From Paenibacillus tengchongensis (GTDB lineage: Bacteria; Bacillota; Bacilli; Paenibacillales; Paenibacillaceae): 64,000 nt of DNA. Position numbers and translations under genes: made by a program. This document shows, piece by piece, positions 6,772 through 15,896 of the stretch. The stretch is from contig NZ_WACP01000015.1 of the NCBI RefSeq assembly GCF_008973665.1, positions 118,390-182,389 on the forward strand, given 5' to 3'. Under the pieces are notes generated by a model. It worked only from the letters and a program-made list of their open reading frames with translations, was not told where the DNA came from and ran no database searches. Positions within the stretch are counted from its first letter, which is position 1, and each line of letters begins with the position of its first letter.

Positions 6772-9281
6772 TGGCACCGAACAACCGCAAAGCCGTTACC
6801 CGGCTCTCGCTCCGCAGCCTGAAGGCTGCTCCAATGCGCAGTTTGGCCGTGATCTGCGCCACTGTGCTGACTACCCTGCTCATTACCTCTATTTTCACTA
6901 TGGTTATGAGTATTAATAAATCGATGGAACTGGCCCAGATGAAGACGTCCGGCAGCGATTTCCACGGGTCCTTCAAGTATCTCACGCTGGACCAGGTGGA
7001 GACGCTGAAGGCTCATCCTGCAGTCCGCGAATATGGAGTTTCCCTAATGGCCGGGCAACTTACCAATAAGGTTTTTGCAGACAGTCCGGTAGAAGTGCTT
7101 CAGATGGATAAGAATGATGCCAGGCACGGCTTCATCCGTTTAATTGAAGGCGGACTCCCTGTCGCGGAAGAGGAAGTCGTGCTTAGTACCTGGGCGCTGG
7201 ACAAGCTGAAGATTCCGCATGAACCGGGACAGCGGGTGCCACTGGTCATCGATATCGGGGAACGGGTAATTGCCAGGGACTTCGTGCTGTCGGGATACTA
7301 TGAAGCAGATAAGAATCTGGCTATGGCCGGCCTGGCCCTTGTGTCCAAAGCGTTTACCGACCAGAATCTCGCGGATATCGATCCGGTTCTCTCCCGGGAC
7401 AGCGGATCCTACGTAAATACATATCATCTGTCCGTCATGTTCAACAATTCGTTCAATATTGAGAACAAGTTACGCAAGGTGCTTGCCGATAGCGGCCTGG
7501 ATGTCCCTTATGGCGTGAACTGGGCTTACACCGCGACGACGCTGGCGGATAATCCCCTTTCCGTCCTGCCTTATCTGGCGGTTGTGGCAGTCATCATGTT
7601 CAGCGGCTATTTGCTGATCTACAATATTTTCTACATTTCGGTTGTCCGGGACGTGAAGTTCTACGGACTATTGAAGGCGATCGGAACGACTCCGGGACAG
7701 GTAAGGCGGGTGATTACGAAGCAGGCCGAACTGCTCTATCTCGCCGCTTTGCCGGTTGGCCTGGGCTCCGGTTACGGCGTCGGGCGGCTGCTGGTCCCGA
7801 TGCTGAACTCCTTCTCCGGCGAGCCGATGGAGAGTGCCTACTCCGCCAGCCCGTGGATCTTCGTCTTTGCCGCCCTCTTCTCCTATCTGACCGTGCGGAT
7901 AGCCGCAAGCAAGCCCGGCCGGATGGCTGCCCGGATTGCTCCGGTGGAAGCCGTGAAATATGCCGGGGTCAGCAGCGGGCGCCGCAAGCTCAAGCGTTCC
8001 AGACGGGGAGCCCGGCTGTACAGCATGGCGTTCGCGAATATTTTGCGTCATCCGAAGAAGCTGGTGCTCATGATCACCTCTTTGGCATTAAGCGTCGTTT
8101 TGTTCGGGATCATCTTTACTTTGATTTCTTCATTGGACATGAACAAATATCTGAATTCCTACATCACCGGGGACTTCGTCATCCGCAATAAGGCGGTTGT
8201 GTTCACGGAGGGCACGCGGCCGGGCGATTCCTACAAGCTGTCGGATGGTCTCATGAATACATTCGCATCGCTGGAAGGAGTCGAGCGTGCGGACAATGTA
8301 TTTTATAAAAGCGAATTGTATCCCCCGGATGCAGCCGTCCGCGCTGTGCTGGAGCCGCTTGAGGAATCGCTCACTTCGTGGGTCTGGGAGAACAACTTCA
8401 TAATGCTTGATCTCTATGGTATTGATCCGGGCTGGTACGGCCTTGTTCAGCAGGATCTTCTTGAAGGGTCTTTCGATCAGGCGAAGTTCGCTTCCGGTGA
8501 TTATGTGCTGGTCAGTGAGTCGCTGATCGGTCCAGAACGGGCACAGACCTATTACCACCCGGGCGACCGCATTACCTATGCCGGACTGGGTAAAACCTAT
8601 GAGGTCATGGCCGTCCTGAAATCGGACGCACTGTTCCCTGCGACTACGCAGGCGTTCTCCTCGCTGGGCTATAACGCCTTTTTGCCGGCTGCTGAATTGA
8701 CCGGAGCCTTGCCGGAGGGGAGCGAACCGGTGATGGCTATATCTTCGACGCTGCAGGTTACTCCGGATAAGCTGGACAGCGTGGAAGAAGCCCTGACCTC
8801 TTTGACTGCAGGTGCCGACGAGCTCGTGCTTAAATCCCGGGAAGATTACCGTCAGGAGCTTGGCGGCTTCATCCGGGTGATTCAGACCCTGGGCTACGGG
8901 CTCAGCTTTGTCATCGCGCTCATTGGAATTCTTAATTATGTAAATACTGTCGTAACCGGAGTAATTAACCGGAAGCACGAATTTGCCCTATTGGAGAGCG
9001 TCGGCATGACCCGGAAACAGCTTAAACGCGTTCTTGTCTATGAAGGTCTATATAATGCTTTGTGTATTACGGCGGTCACCTCGACCCTCGGCGTGCTGCT
9101 GACCTATACGATTGCCAAAAGCATAAGCGGGAACATCGAGTTCACTGAGTTCCGGATGAGCTGGCTGCCTTTTGTTCTCACGGTGCCAATCCTGCTCATC
9201 ATTGCCTATACGGTGACAGTAAGCTCCTACAGAATGCTGGCCGGGAATACACTGGTGGAACGGCTGCGGCAGCCGGAATGA
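6768..9281 (+). CDS. FtsX-family ABC permease with duplicated core
   Basis: 837 residues. One membrane segment (about 24-47) precedes an extracellular domain of about 200 residues, then three segments (about 265-375), a further segment (about 430-455), a second extracellular domain and three final segments (about 705-830). This is a duplicated FtsX architecture with two extracellular domains, unlike BceB permeases (about 650 residues, one large extracellular domain between helices 7 and 8). It is encoded with an MacB-type ATPase and a BceRS-like two-component pair. The export or sensing substrate cannot be read from sequence; antimicrobial peptides or lipids are plausible. Confidence 0.88.
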   Translation: MMAPNNRKAVTRLSLRSLKAAPMRSLAVICATVLTTLLITSIFTMVMSINKSMELAQMKTSGSDFHGSFKYLTLDQVETLKAHPAVREYGVSLMAGQLTNKVFADSPVEVLQMDKNDARHGFIRLIEGGLPVAEEEVVLSTWALDKLKIPHEPGQRVPLVIDIGERVIARDFVLSGYYEADKNLAMAGLALVSKAFTDQNLADIDPVLSRDSGSYVNTYHLSVMFNNSFNIENKLRKVLADSGLDVPYGVNWAYTATTLADNPLSVLPYLAVVAVIMFSGYLLIYNIFYISVVRDVKFYGLLKAIGTTPGQVRRVITKQAELLYLAALPVGLGSGYGVGRLLVPMLNSFSGEPMESAYSASPWIFVFAALFSYLTVRIAASKPGRMAARIAPVEAVKYAGVSSGRRKLKRSRRGARLYSMAFANILRHPKKLVLMITSLALSVVLFGIIFTLISSLDMNKYLNSYITGDFVIRNKAVVFTEGTRPGDSYKLSDGLMNTFASLEGVERADNVFYKSELYPPDAAVRAVLEPLEESLTSWVWENNFIMLDLYGIDPGWYGLVQQDLLEGSFDQAKFASGDYVLVSESLIGPERAQTYYHPGDRITYAGLGKTYEVMAVLKSDALFPATTQAFSSLGYNAFLPAAELTGALPEGSEPVMAISSTLQVTPDKLDSVEEALTSLTAGADELVLKSREDYRQELGGFIRVIQTLGYGLSFVIALIGILNYVNTVVTGVINRKHEFALLESVGMTRKQLKRVLVYEGLYNALCITAVTSTLGVLLTYTIAKSISGNIEFTEFRMSWLPFVLTVPILLIIAYTVTVSSYRMLAGNTLVERLRQPE

Positions 9282-9343
9282 GTGAATAAGAAACGACATT
9301 TGTCCATATTCATTCTGCTTTTCTCCATACGCTTGGCCGGGAA

Positions 9344-9364
9344 ACAGCCTTATAATGGGGCTGT
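9344..9364 (+). promoter_or_regulatory. candidate promoter and operator of the alpha-galactosidase gene
   Basis: A perfect -10 hexamer TATAAT (9351-9356) lies inside the dyad ACAGCC-N9-GGCTGT (9344-9364). No good -35 is present at normal spacing. A dyad across the -10 suggests a repressor site, perhaps for a sugar-responsive regulator. The gene's ribosome site GGGAGGT follows at 9391-9397. Confidence 0.4.
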
Positions 9365-9404
9365 CGCAACATTAAATATGTGCCATCTCCGGGAGGTAAT
9401 CACC

Positions 9405-11600
9405 TTGTCTATTTATGTTGATGCGGAGCGCCGCATCTTCCACCTGCAAACGCTTAACACGAGCTATATCTTCGCTATTGCCCGGGAGCAATACCCGGTG
9501 CAGCTTCATTACGGCAAAAGACTCCGCAGCGCGGAGGTTGCCGACCTGTTCCAGCCGCAGGCACGGGCTTTCAGCACCACCGTTGATCCGGCGGACGCCG
9601 ATTTCTCGCTGGATACGCTGCCCCATGAATATCCCGGCTACGGCTCAGGCGATTTCCGCGAGCCCGCTTATGAAGCTGAGCTGCCCAACGGCACAACGGT
9701 GACAGAGCTTGTGTATGTCTCTTATTCCATCGTAAAAGGCAAACCGGCACTCGCCGGCCTTCCGGCCGTCTATGCCGAAGGCGAAGATAACGCCGAGACG
9801 CTGGTCATTGTGCTGGAGGATGCTGCAGCGGGACTGCGTGCCGAGCTGTCCTACTCCGTGCTCGCAGGCTTCGACGCCGTCATCCGTTCGGCACGGCTGA
9901 CCAACACCGGCTCCGGGCCGCTGAAGCTGAACCGGGCGCTGTCCGTAGCGCTCGACTTCCCGCATGACCAGTTCGAGCTGATCCAGCTCTCCGGCTCCTG
10001 GGCCCGTGAGCGCCATCTCGTCCGCGCCCCGCTGCACAGCGGCCGCCAGAGCATTGACAGCAAGCGAGGCGCCAGCAGCCACCAGCAGAACCCGTTCCTC
10101 GCCCTGCTCTCCCCGCAGGCGGGCGAGGACCACGGCGAGGCGTACGGCTTCAGCCTCGTCTACAGCGGCAACTTCGTTGCCGGCGCCGATGTGGACCAAT
10201 ACGGCACCACCCGGGTTACCATGGGCATCAACCCGTTTGGCTTCCGCTGGAACCTCGGCCCGGGCGAGAGCTTTCAGACACCGGAGGCGGTGCTTGTCTA
10301 TTCGGACCGCGGCATCGGCGGCATGTCCCGCACCTATCACCGGCTGTACCGCACCCGCCTGGCGCGCGGCCTGTTCCGCGACGAGCCGCGTCCGGTGCTG
10401 ATCAACAACTGGGAGGCGACCTACTTCGGCTTCGATGCGGATAAGATCGAAGCCATCGCCCGCGCCGGCCAGGAGCTGGGCATCGAGCTGTTCGTGCTCG
10501 ACGACGGCTGGTTCGGCCACCGCGATGACGATACCACCTCGCTCGGCGACTGGTTCGTCGACACCCGCAAGCTGCCGGACGGCCTCGGCGATCTCGCCGC
10601 ACGGGTCAACAAGCTCGGCATGCAGTTCGGCCTCTGGTTCGAGCCGGAAATGATCTCGCCGGACAGCGAGCTGTACCGCGCCCATCCCGACTGGTGCCTG
10701 CATGTGCCGGAGCGCCGGCGCAGCCAGGGGCGCAATCAGCTCATTCTGGATTTGTCGCGCAAGGAAGTCTGCGACTATATTATTGAAGCAGTCGGCAGCG
10801 TGCTGTCCTCCGCACCGATTACCTACGTCAAATGGGATATGAACCGCCATATGACCGAGATCGGCTCCGCCGCCCTGCCGCCGGAGCGTCAAGGCGAGAC
10901 GGCGCACCGCTACATGCTAGGCTTGTACCGGGTTATGGAGGAGATTACTTCGGCGTTCCCGCATGTGCTGTTCGAGAGCTGCTCGGGCGGCGGCGGCCGC
11001 TTCGATCCGGGCATTCTGCATTATATGCCGCAAACGTGGACCAGCGACAACACCGATGCGGTGGAGCGCCTGAAGATCCAGTACGGCACCAGCATCGTTT
11101 ATCCGGCCAGCGCCATGGGCGCCCATATCTCGGCCGTGCCGAACCACCAGGTGCACCGCAGCACACCGCTGTCCATGCGCGGCGATGTGGCGATGTCGGG
11201 CAACTTCGGCTACGAGCTGGATCTGACCGCACTCACGCCGGAGGAGCGGGAAGAAGCGGCGGCACAGGTCGCCTTCTACAAGGAGATCCGCTCGCTCGTC
11301 CAGCAGGGCGACATGTACCGGCTGCGTTCGCCGTTCGAGGGCAACGAGACGGCGTGGATGTTCGTCTCGCCGGACCGCGGCGAAGCGCTGGTCGGCTACT
11401 TCCGCGTGCTGGCCGGACCGAATGCGCCGCAGGCCAGGCTCCGCCTGCAGGGGCTGGATCCGGACAAGGACTACGTGCTTAAAGAGACCGGCGCCGTCTA
11501 CGGCGGCGACCGCCTGATGCATGCCGGACTGATATTGCCGCAGCTGCACGGCGACTTCCGCAGCAAGCTGCTGCATTTTGCAGCGGTACCGCAAGGATAA
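9405..11600 (+). CDS. GH36 alpha-galactosidase, intracellular
   Basis: 731 residues from a TTG start at 9405, chosen because GGGAGGT ends seven bases before it; the longer frame from 9282 begins in the upstream gene's tail and lacks a ribosome site. It is a family GH36 retaining alpha-galactosidase (release of alpha-1,6-galactose from melibiose, raffinose and similar sugars). The nucleophile is Asp478 in YVKWDMNRH and the acid/base is Asp548 in WTSDNTDA, the same numbers I recall for the Geobacillus stearothermophilus enzyme. Other motifs are LDDGWFGHRDDDT and SCSGGGGRFD. There is no signal peptide, so its substrate must be imported; no transporter gene adjoins it. GC content is clearly higher than in its neighbours. 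Confidence 0.93.
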   Translation: MSIYVDAERRIFHLQTLNTSYIFAIAREQYPVQLHYGKRLRSAEVADLFQPQARAFSTTVDPADADFSLDTLPHEYPGYGSGDFREPAYEAELPNGTTVTELVYVSYSIVKGKPALAGLPAVYAEGEDNAETLVIVLEDAAAGLRAELSYSVLAGFDAVIRSARLTNTGSGPLKLNRALSVALDFPHDQFELIQLSGSWARERHLVRAPLHSGRQSIDSKRGASSHQQNPFLALLSPQAGEDHGEAYGFSLVYSGNFVAGADVDQYGTTRVTMGINPFGFRWNLGPGESFQTPEAVLVYSDRGIGGMSRTYHRLYRTRLARGLFRDEPRPVLINNWEATYFGFDADKIEAIARAGQELGIELFVLDDGWFGHRDDDTTSLGDWFVDTRKLPDGLGDLAARVNKLGMQFGLWFEPEMISPDSELYRAHPDWCLHVPERRRSQGRNQLILDLSRKEVCDYIIEAVGSVLSSAPITYVKWDMNRHMTEIGSAALPPERQGETAHRYMLGLYRVMEEITSAFPHVLFESCSGGGGRFDPGILHYMPQTWTSDNTDAVERLKIQYGTSIVYPASAMGAHISAVPNHQVHRSTPLSMRGDVAMSGNFGYELDLTALTPEEREEAAAQVAFYKEIRSLVQQGDMYRLRSPFEGNETAWMFVSPDRGEALVGYFRVLAGPNAPQARLRLQGLDPDKDYVLKETGAVYGGDRLMHAGLILPQLHGDFRSKLLHFAAVPQG

Positions 11601-11612
11601 TATAGCAGCAAC

Positions 11613-11654
11613 AGAAAGTGCCCCGATACCATGTATGGTGTTGGGGCACTTTCT
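11613..11654 (+). terminator. terminator after the alpha-galactosidase gene
   Basis: AGAAAGTGCCCCGATACC and ATGGTGTTGGGGCACTTTCT form an 18-base stem with a short loop, ending in TTTCTTG. It isolates the alpha-galactosidase gene from the next gene. Confidence 0.82.
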
Positions 11655-11734
11655 TGTGACCTGCAGCGAAACAATTTGTGCCGGCACCACGTAAAGAAAG
11701 GCATACCCACACTATACTTTAGGGAGTGAACGGC

Positions 11735-12685
11735 ATGAATCAAAGCAAGATCGAAGAGCTTCGGGCAGAGTTAAGAGAACTGTCTGCCCGGCAGGGGCAT
11801 CAGTACAAGCTGGATGCCATGCTGCGTGATCTTGACAGGCGGGAACGGGAGCTGGGAGATGAGGAATACCGGCTGAAGACGATACTGGATAAGGAAGAAG
11901 CAGATGTGGAGCGTCTGGAGAAGGTGACGCTGACTTTGATTTTTCATACCATTACCGGCCAGAAAAAAACGAAGCTTACCCGGGAGCAGCAGGAGGCGTA
12001 CGCCTCCAGGCTGAAATACGAGGCCGTGCTGAAAGAGCTTGCGGATTGCAAAACAAGGCGGTATGAGCTGCGTTTAGAAAAAGCCGATCTGGTGAATGCT
12101 GCGGCACGGTATGACCTCGTTTTTGCCGAATTGCAGGAGCTGATGCAGGATGACCCCCGGTTTGCAGAGCAGCTGTGCGAGCTGGAGAAACTGGAAGGTG
12201 AAGCGTCCGCTCATTTGAAGGAAATTGATGAAGCCATTTCTGCCGGCAGAGCCGCACTTAACCAGATCGATCGGATTGAGCAAAGTCTGGGCAACGCCGA
12301 AAGCTGGGGCAAATGGGATTTGTTCGGAGGCGGGCTGATTGCCGATATGGCCAAGCATTCGCATCTGGACATTGCGCAGGAACATGTCGAGTATCTGCAG
12401 GTGCTGCTTGGCCGATTCCGTACCGAGCTGGCGGACGTGAAGATGGACAACCGGCTGGACAACGTTAATATTGAAGGGTTTCACCGGTTTGCGGACTACT
12501 TTTTTGACGGGGTGATTGCCGACTGGTCGGTGCTTTCCCGTATTCAGGAATCCCAAGATAGCGTGCACCAAGTTAAGCGGCATGTAGAACATGTCATGTC
12601 CAAATTGTCGAAACTGCGCACCGCCTATGCCCAGGAACAAGGAGGCATTCAGGGACAAATCGCCAGCCTGGTTGCCCGGCCTTGA
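11735..12685 (+). CDS. coiled-coil protein of unknown function
   Basis: 316 residues, no signal peptide and no membrane segment. The first 110 residues and the region about 140-200 are strongly charged heptad-rich coiled coil. A conserved-looking middle block contains GKWDLFGGGLIADMAKHSHLD, and a second helical block lies near IEGFHRFADYFFDGVIADW. The ATG at 11735 was chosen because AGGGAG precedes it by eight bases; a GTG at 11726 overlaps that ribosome site. I recognise similar hypothetical proteins in Bacillales but no function. It stands alone between two terminators, so it is probably monocistronic. Confidence 0.75.
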   Translation: MNQSKIEELRAELRELSARQGHQYKLDAMLRDLDRRERELGDEEYRLKTILDKEEADVERLEKVTLTLIFHTITGQKKTKLTREQQEAYASRLKYEAVLKELADCKTRRYELRLEKADLVNAAARYDLVFAELQELMQDDPRFAEQLCELEKLEGEASAHLKEIDEAISAGRAALNQIDRIEQSLGNAESWGKWDLFGGGLIADMAKHSHLDIAQEHVEYLQVLLGRFRTELADVKMDNRLDNVNIEGFHRFADYFFDGVIADWSVLSRIQESQDSVHQVKRHVEHVMSKLSKLRTAYAQEQGGIQGQIASLVARP

Positions 12686-12726
12686 AGATAAGCTGCCTCG
12701 AGCAGCAGCGTTCACCTGGAAATTGA

Positions 12727-12775
12727 AGACGGCCGCCCCTCCCCTACCATGACGGGAACAGGGCGGCCGTTTCCT
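12727..12775 (+). terminator. terminator after the coiled-coil gene
   Basis: ACGGCCGCCC and GGGCGGCCGT pair across a loop of about 28 bases and are followed by TTTCCTTTT. It ends the 11.7-12.7 kb transcript. Confidence 0.75.
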
Positions 12776-12869
12776 TTTGCTCCTATTCAGGAACTCTTTT
12801 CGGCTCCCTTTAGCAACTTTATCCTTTTTCTTCCGTCCAATGATAGAGATGACATAGGAGAGTGCCTGC

Positions 12870-14591
12870 ATGAATAAAACCAATGCTGTACTTACTGTCG
12901 CCTTTTTGGCAGCCCTGCTGTCAGGCTGCAGTGCGGCCGGGAACGCCGAACCATCACCTAGCCCGGCACACCTGGAGCCGGTGGCACACAGGGAGAAATT
13001 GCCGCAGCTGTCTGCCGAATCGCTGACGCTTACGCATGAATCCGTGGATGTTGAAATCCCGTTCACAGATCAGGATGACATTGATCTGTTTATGAAAGCC
13101 ATCCATAGCGCGGAGCGGATCGAAGGAATCCTGGATACGGGTATACCGGATTATGAGATGGTGGTTGGGGAAGCAGACGGCACGATGCATACCTTTCGGC
13201 TGTGGATTAAGGAGAACGAAGAACAAGCCATGCTGATGGATATGGAGGCTCCTTATAGCGGGTACACGGTTCCGGAGCCGATCACGGCTAAATTGAAAGA
13301 AGTGCTGTGGGCCTCACCCGAGATCGAACATTTAACTTTTGAAACCAAGCGGAATGCTGACGGATCCCTCGTCGCTGTACCGGCAGGATTGCGAAATGAC
13401 CAATACAGCATCAGCGGCGGAACCGTTCTCGAATTGAATGGAATGACGTATGTGAGCATGCAGCTTTTTTATGGTGATCACCATATGATTAATGCCTTGG
13501 TCGCCCATGCTCCCGCTTCTGATGAAGCTGAAGTGATCTGGAGCGAACAGCTGAACGATTCGAACAACCGGTGGAATAATGCGTTTATTGGCAGTTATAA
13601 ACCGCTGTATCCTTTAGATGAACGACGCCTGCTGTTTCTTGAGCCGGAGCTTACCGCCGATGCGGGGCAATTTCATCTATCCGTCTATGACAGCGGGAAC
13701 GGCTCCATTGAACGGGTACGTGAAAATTTCTGGCCGCTCACCGACAATTACGACTATCTCTATCAAACGCACTGGAATGCGGAGAAACAGACGCTGTTCA
13801 TGCAAAGCTACCTGGGAAATGTATGGTTCTATAATTTCAAAACAGGCGAGGATAACGTTCATCCGCTGAAATTCCAGGTCATCCCCCATTCGACGACCGG
13901 GGTTCCTTCTCTTTTCCTGTCGCCGTCCTTCGACCACTTCGCATTTGACGATGAAAGCGGCACGGTTGGTTTCTACGACAGTGAGGGGACACGACTGAAT
14001 ACGGTAACACTGGAGGGTGGCACACCTTCCGAATTCATCAAATGGAGCCCGAAAGGCTCGGTGGCCTGGATGGAGCAGGCGGATAACATTGACAACCGGA
14101 TGTTAGATATCGATATTGATTACATGAAGATTGCGCCCGAGAGAATCCAGTTTTACAGCCCCGACGGGCAGCCGCTGGGCACGCTCGAGGCTGAGGATTA
14201 CGTGGAGGGCTCTTCACTGGAAGTAGCGGGTTGGATGGACGAGCAGGTAGCCGTGCTTAGAACTTATACGGTGTATTCCGGCATGCCGGCTGGTGCGGAA
14301 GCTGAACAGACCGATTCCGATAAGACTGATTCGGATAAGGCCGGGTCGAGTGAGACTGGGACGAGTGCAACTGAACCGGATGAGGCTGATGTGAGCCAGA
14401 CTGGGCTGAGGGTGAAGGATGGAGCATACTACCTCTACAATGTCCGGACCAAAGAGAAAGGCGACATCATCCAAACGATACCCGCCGGCGCAACTTTGGT
14501 TAAAGACGGGAGACAAGGCTACAGTGAAACGGTTGAGGACAATGCCGGCGCAACAGTGACCCGGGAGGCAATTATTTTTGCTGCAAAATAA
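12870..14591 (+). CDS. secreted lipoprotein of unknown function
   Basis: 573 residues. A short signal sequence ends in the lipobox LLSGC (Cys20), so the mature protein is predicted to be lipid-anchored outside the cell. An early domain of about 100 residues is followed by a region with regularly spaced aromatic and Asp/Gly motifs (for example YDSGNGSIERV, LSPSFDHFAFDDESG, FYDSEGTRLNTV, KWSPKGSVAWM), suggestive of a beta-propeller. Near residues 475-510 there is a low-complexity insert rich in Asp, Ser, Thr and Glu, built from a short repeated unit (TDSDKTDSDKAG). I recognise no function. It has its own upstream gap and terminator. Confidence 0.78.
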   Translation: MNKTNAVLTVAFLAALLSGCSAAGNAEPSPSPAHLEPVAHREKLPQLSAESLTLTHESVDVEIPFTDQDDIDLFMKAIHSAERIEGILDTGIPDYEMVVGEADGTMHTFRLWIKENEEQAMLMDMEAPYSGYTVPEPITAKLKEVLWASPEIEHLTFETKRNADGSLVAVPAGLRNDQYSISGGTVLELNGMTYVSMQLFYGDHHMINALVAHAPASDEAEVIWSEQLNDSNNRWNNAFIGSYKPLYPLDERRLLFLEPELTADAGQFHLSVYDSGNGSIERVRENFWPLTDNYDYLYQTHWNAEKQTLFMQSYLGNVWFYNFKTGEDNVHPLKFQVIPHSTTGVPSLFLSPSFDHFAFDDESGTVGFYDSEGTRLNTVTLEGGTPSEFIKWSPKGSVAWMEQADNIDNRMLDIDIDYMKIAPERIQFYSPDGQPLGTLEAEDYVEGSSLEVAGWMDEQVAVLRTYTVYSGMPAGAEAEQTDSDKTDSDKAGSSETGTSATEPDEADVSQTGLRVKDGAYYLYNVRTKEKGDIIQTIPAGATLVKDGRQGYSETVEDNAGATVTREAIIFAAK

Positions 14592-14672
14592 CGGGACTGT
14601 CTTCCTGGGCGCAGGTTGGTTACAGGCGAAATGGCTGGTGAGGTGATGGTTGGTGTAATGGGTGCGGGCGAA

Positions 14673-14708
14673 AAAAATTCCACGGTCAAAAATGACCGTG
14701 GAATTTTC
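14673..14708 (+). terminator. hairpin terminator between convergent genes
   Basis: AAAAATTCCACGGTCA and TGACCGTGGAATTTT form a 15-base stem flanked by A and T runs, so it can serve the lipoprotein gene on the plus strand and metQ on the minus strand. Confidence 0.8.
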
Positions 14709-14774
14709 GAGAGAATTGTGATTTCTGACGGTCGTTCATGTCCTTTAAATCCGCATCTCGGCCAATTACTATCT

Positions 14775-14797
14775 CTAACGGACTTTTGTCCGTTAGC
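14775..14797. repeat. short palindromic intergenic repeat
   Basis: CTAACGGAC and GTCCGTTAG flank a four-base TTTT centre. Such taacgga/tccgtta palindromes are, as I recall, scattered between genes in Paenibacillus chromosomes. There is no T-run, so it is probably not a terminator. Confidence 0.5.
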
Positions 14798-14972
14798 ACT
14801 TGCAGCGCACCGCTCCCCCGTACTCTTGCACGCACTCCGACTCTGCCCCCTCCGTCTGTCTTTATCCAGGCTGTTCCGAATCAGTTACGAAGGCAGGTAT
14901 CCTAATTGTATGCAATCGACTTCGTTTGCAGGGTTGATAAAGATGGAGCCTTAATGGCAGACAACCGCCGGC

Positions 14973-15836
14973 TTATTCAAAAGCGGGAACCGCGATGTCC
15001 GCGTAATTATCCTCGAGGAATTTCTTCACTTCCGGACCGCTGATGCGCTGCGCCAGCTTCTGGATCGCATCCGAATTCTGGTTGTCCTCGCGCGCCACCA
15101 GGGTAATGGTGAACTCGGAGTCCTTGCGCTCAGTAATCAGGGCATCCTTCTTCGGCGTCAGTCCGAGCGGACTGGCATAGGCGGGAGTCATCGCCACCAG
15201 ATCGGCATCGTCATACATGCGGGCCAGCATCAGCAGGTCCACTTCCTCAAACTTGAAGTTCTTCGGATTCTCCGTAATATCCGCCTGCGTCGCCTGGATG
15301 CCTACGCCTTCCTTCAGCGAGATGAGACCGGCATCGGCAAACATCTGCAGTGAGCGGCCGATGTTCGAAGGATCGTTGGCCATCACCAGTGTTGCCCCCT
15401 CAGGTAGCTCTTCAACCGACTTGTACTGCTTGGAATACCCGCCGTAAATAGCGTCGTATACCGGCTGCACCGGAACGAGATTCGTGCCCTTGCTCTCATT
15501 GAACTGCTCCATGTAAGGAACGTGCTGGAAGAAGTTAGCATCCACTTCATTGTTGGCCAGCGCATCGTTCGGCTGCACATTGTCGGAAAGAACCACAATT
15601 TCCATATCGACTCCGTCTTCCAGCAGCAGCGGCTTCACAATGTCGAGAATATCGGTCATCGGCGGAATGAGCGTGGCAACCTTGATCTTCACCGGTTCTG
15701 AGGAGCCGGCAGCCTCTGTGGGAGCCGCCGTTGCGGAAGGCGCGGCGTTCTCCTGAGCGTTACTGTTATTGTTGTTGCCGCAGCCGGAGACGACGAGCGC
15801 AAGCAGGGTGAACAAGGCGAGCAGTGATTTTTTCAT
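14973..15836 (-). CDS. metQ: MetQ-type D-methionine-binding lipoprotein
   Basis: 287 residues, NLPA/MetQ family substrate-binding lipoprotein of a methionine ABC importer. The signal sequence ends in the lipobox LVVSGC, followed by an Asn/Ala/Thr-rich linker. Family features include the conserved ending of the form EDNYADIAVPAF and the NIGRSLQMFADAG segment. The ATG at 15836 was chosen because it begins the signal peptide and GGGGGTT lies about nine bases upstream. It is the third gene of a metN-metI-metQ operon; the gap to metI is about 60 bases. It could bind another amino acid, since the family also carries non-methionine ligands. Confidence 0.88.
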   Translation of the reverse strand: MKKSLLALFTLLALVVSGCGNNNNSNAQENAAPSATAAPTEAAGSSEPVKIKVATLIPPMTDILDIVKPLLLEDGVDMEIVVLSDNVQPNDALANNEVDANFFQHVPYMEQFNESKGTNLVPVQPVYDAIYGGYSKQYKSVEELPEGATLVMANDPSNIGRSLQMFADAGLISLKEGVGIQATQADITENPKNFKFEEVDLLMLARMYDDADLVAMTPAYASPLGLTPKKDALITERKDSEFTITLVAREDNQNSDAIQKLAQRISGPEVKKFLEDNYADIAVPAFE

Positions 15837-15896
15837 TGGTTTAGATAACCCCCATTGAACTATGTTATTTGTGGTACTGAACGGATAAGCTTTCAA

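Larger units (their letters stand above)
14592..14972. other. intergenic stretch between lipoprotein gene and metQ
   Basis: About 380 bases between convergent genes. It contains a strong hairpin (14673-14708), a small palindrome CTAACGGAC-N4-GTCCGTTAG, and an AATTGTATGCAATCGACTTC segment that resembles the short repeats seen near 42.7 kb. An open frame of 112 codons here runs through the hairpin and palindrome and has no protein-like composition, so I do not call it a gene. Confidence 0.55.

Noticed and set aside
14616..14954. Plus-strand open frame of 112 codons
   Set aside because: It reads through a terminator hairpin and a palindromic repeat, with no ribosome site or protein-like pattern.
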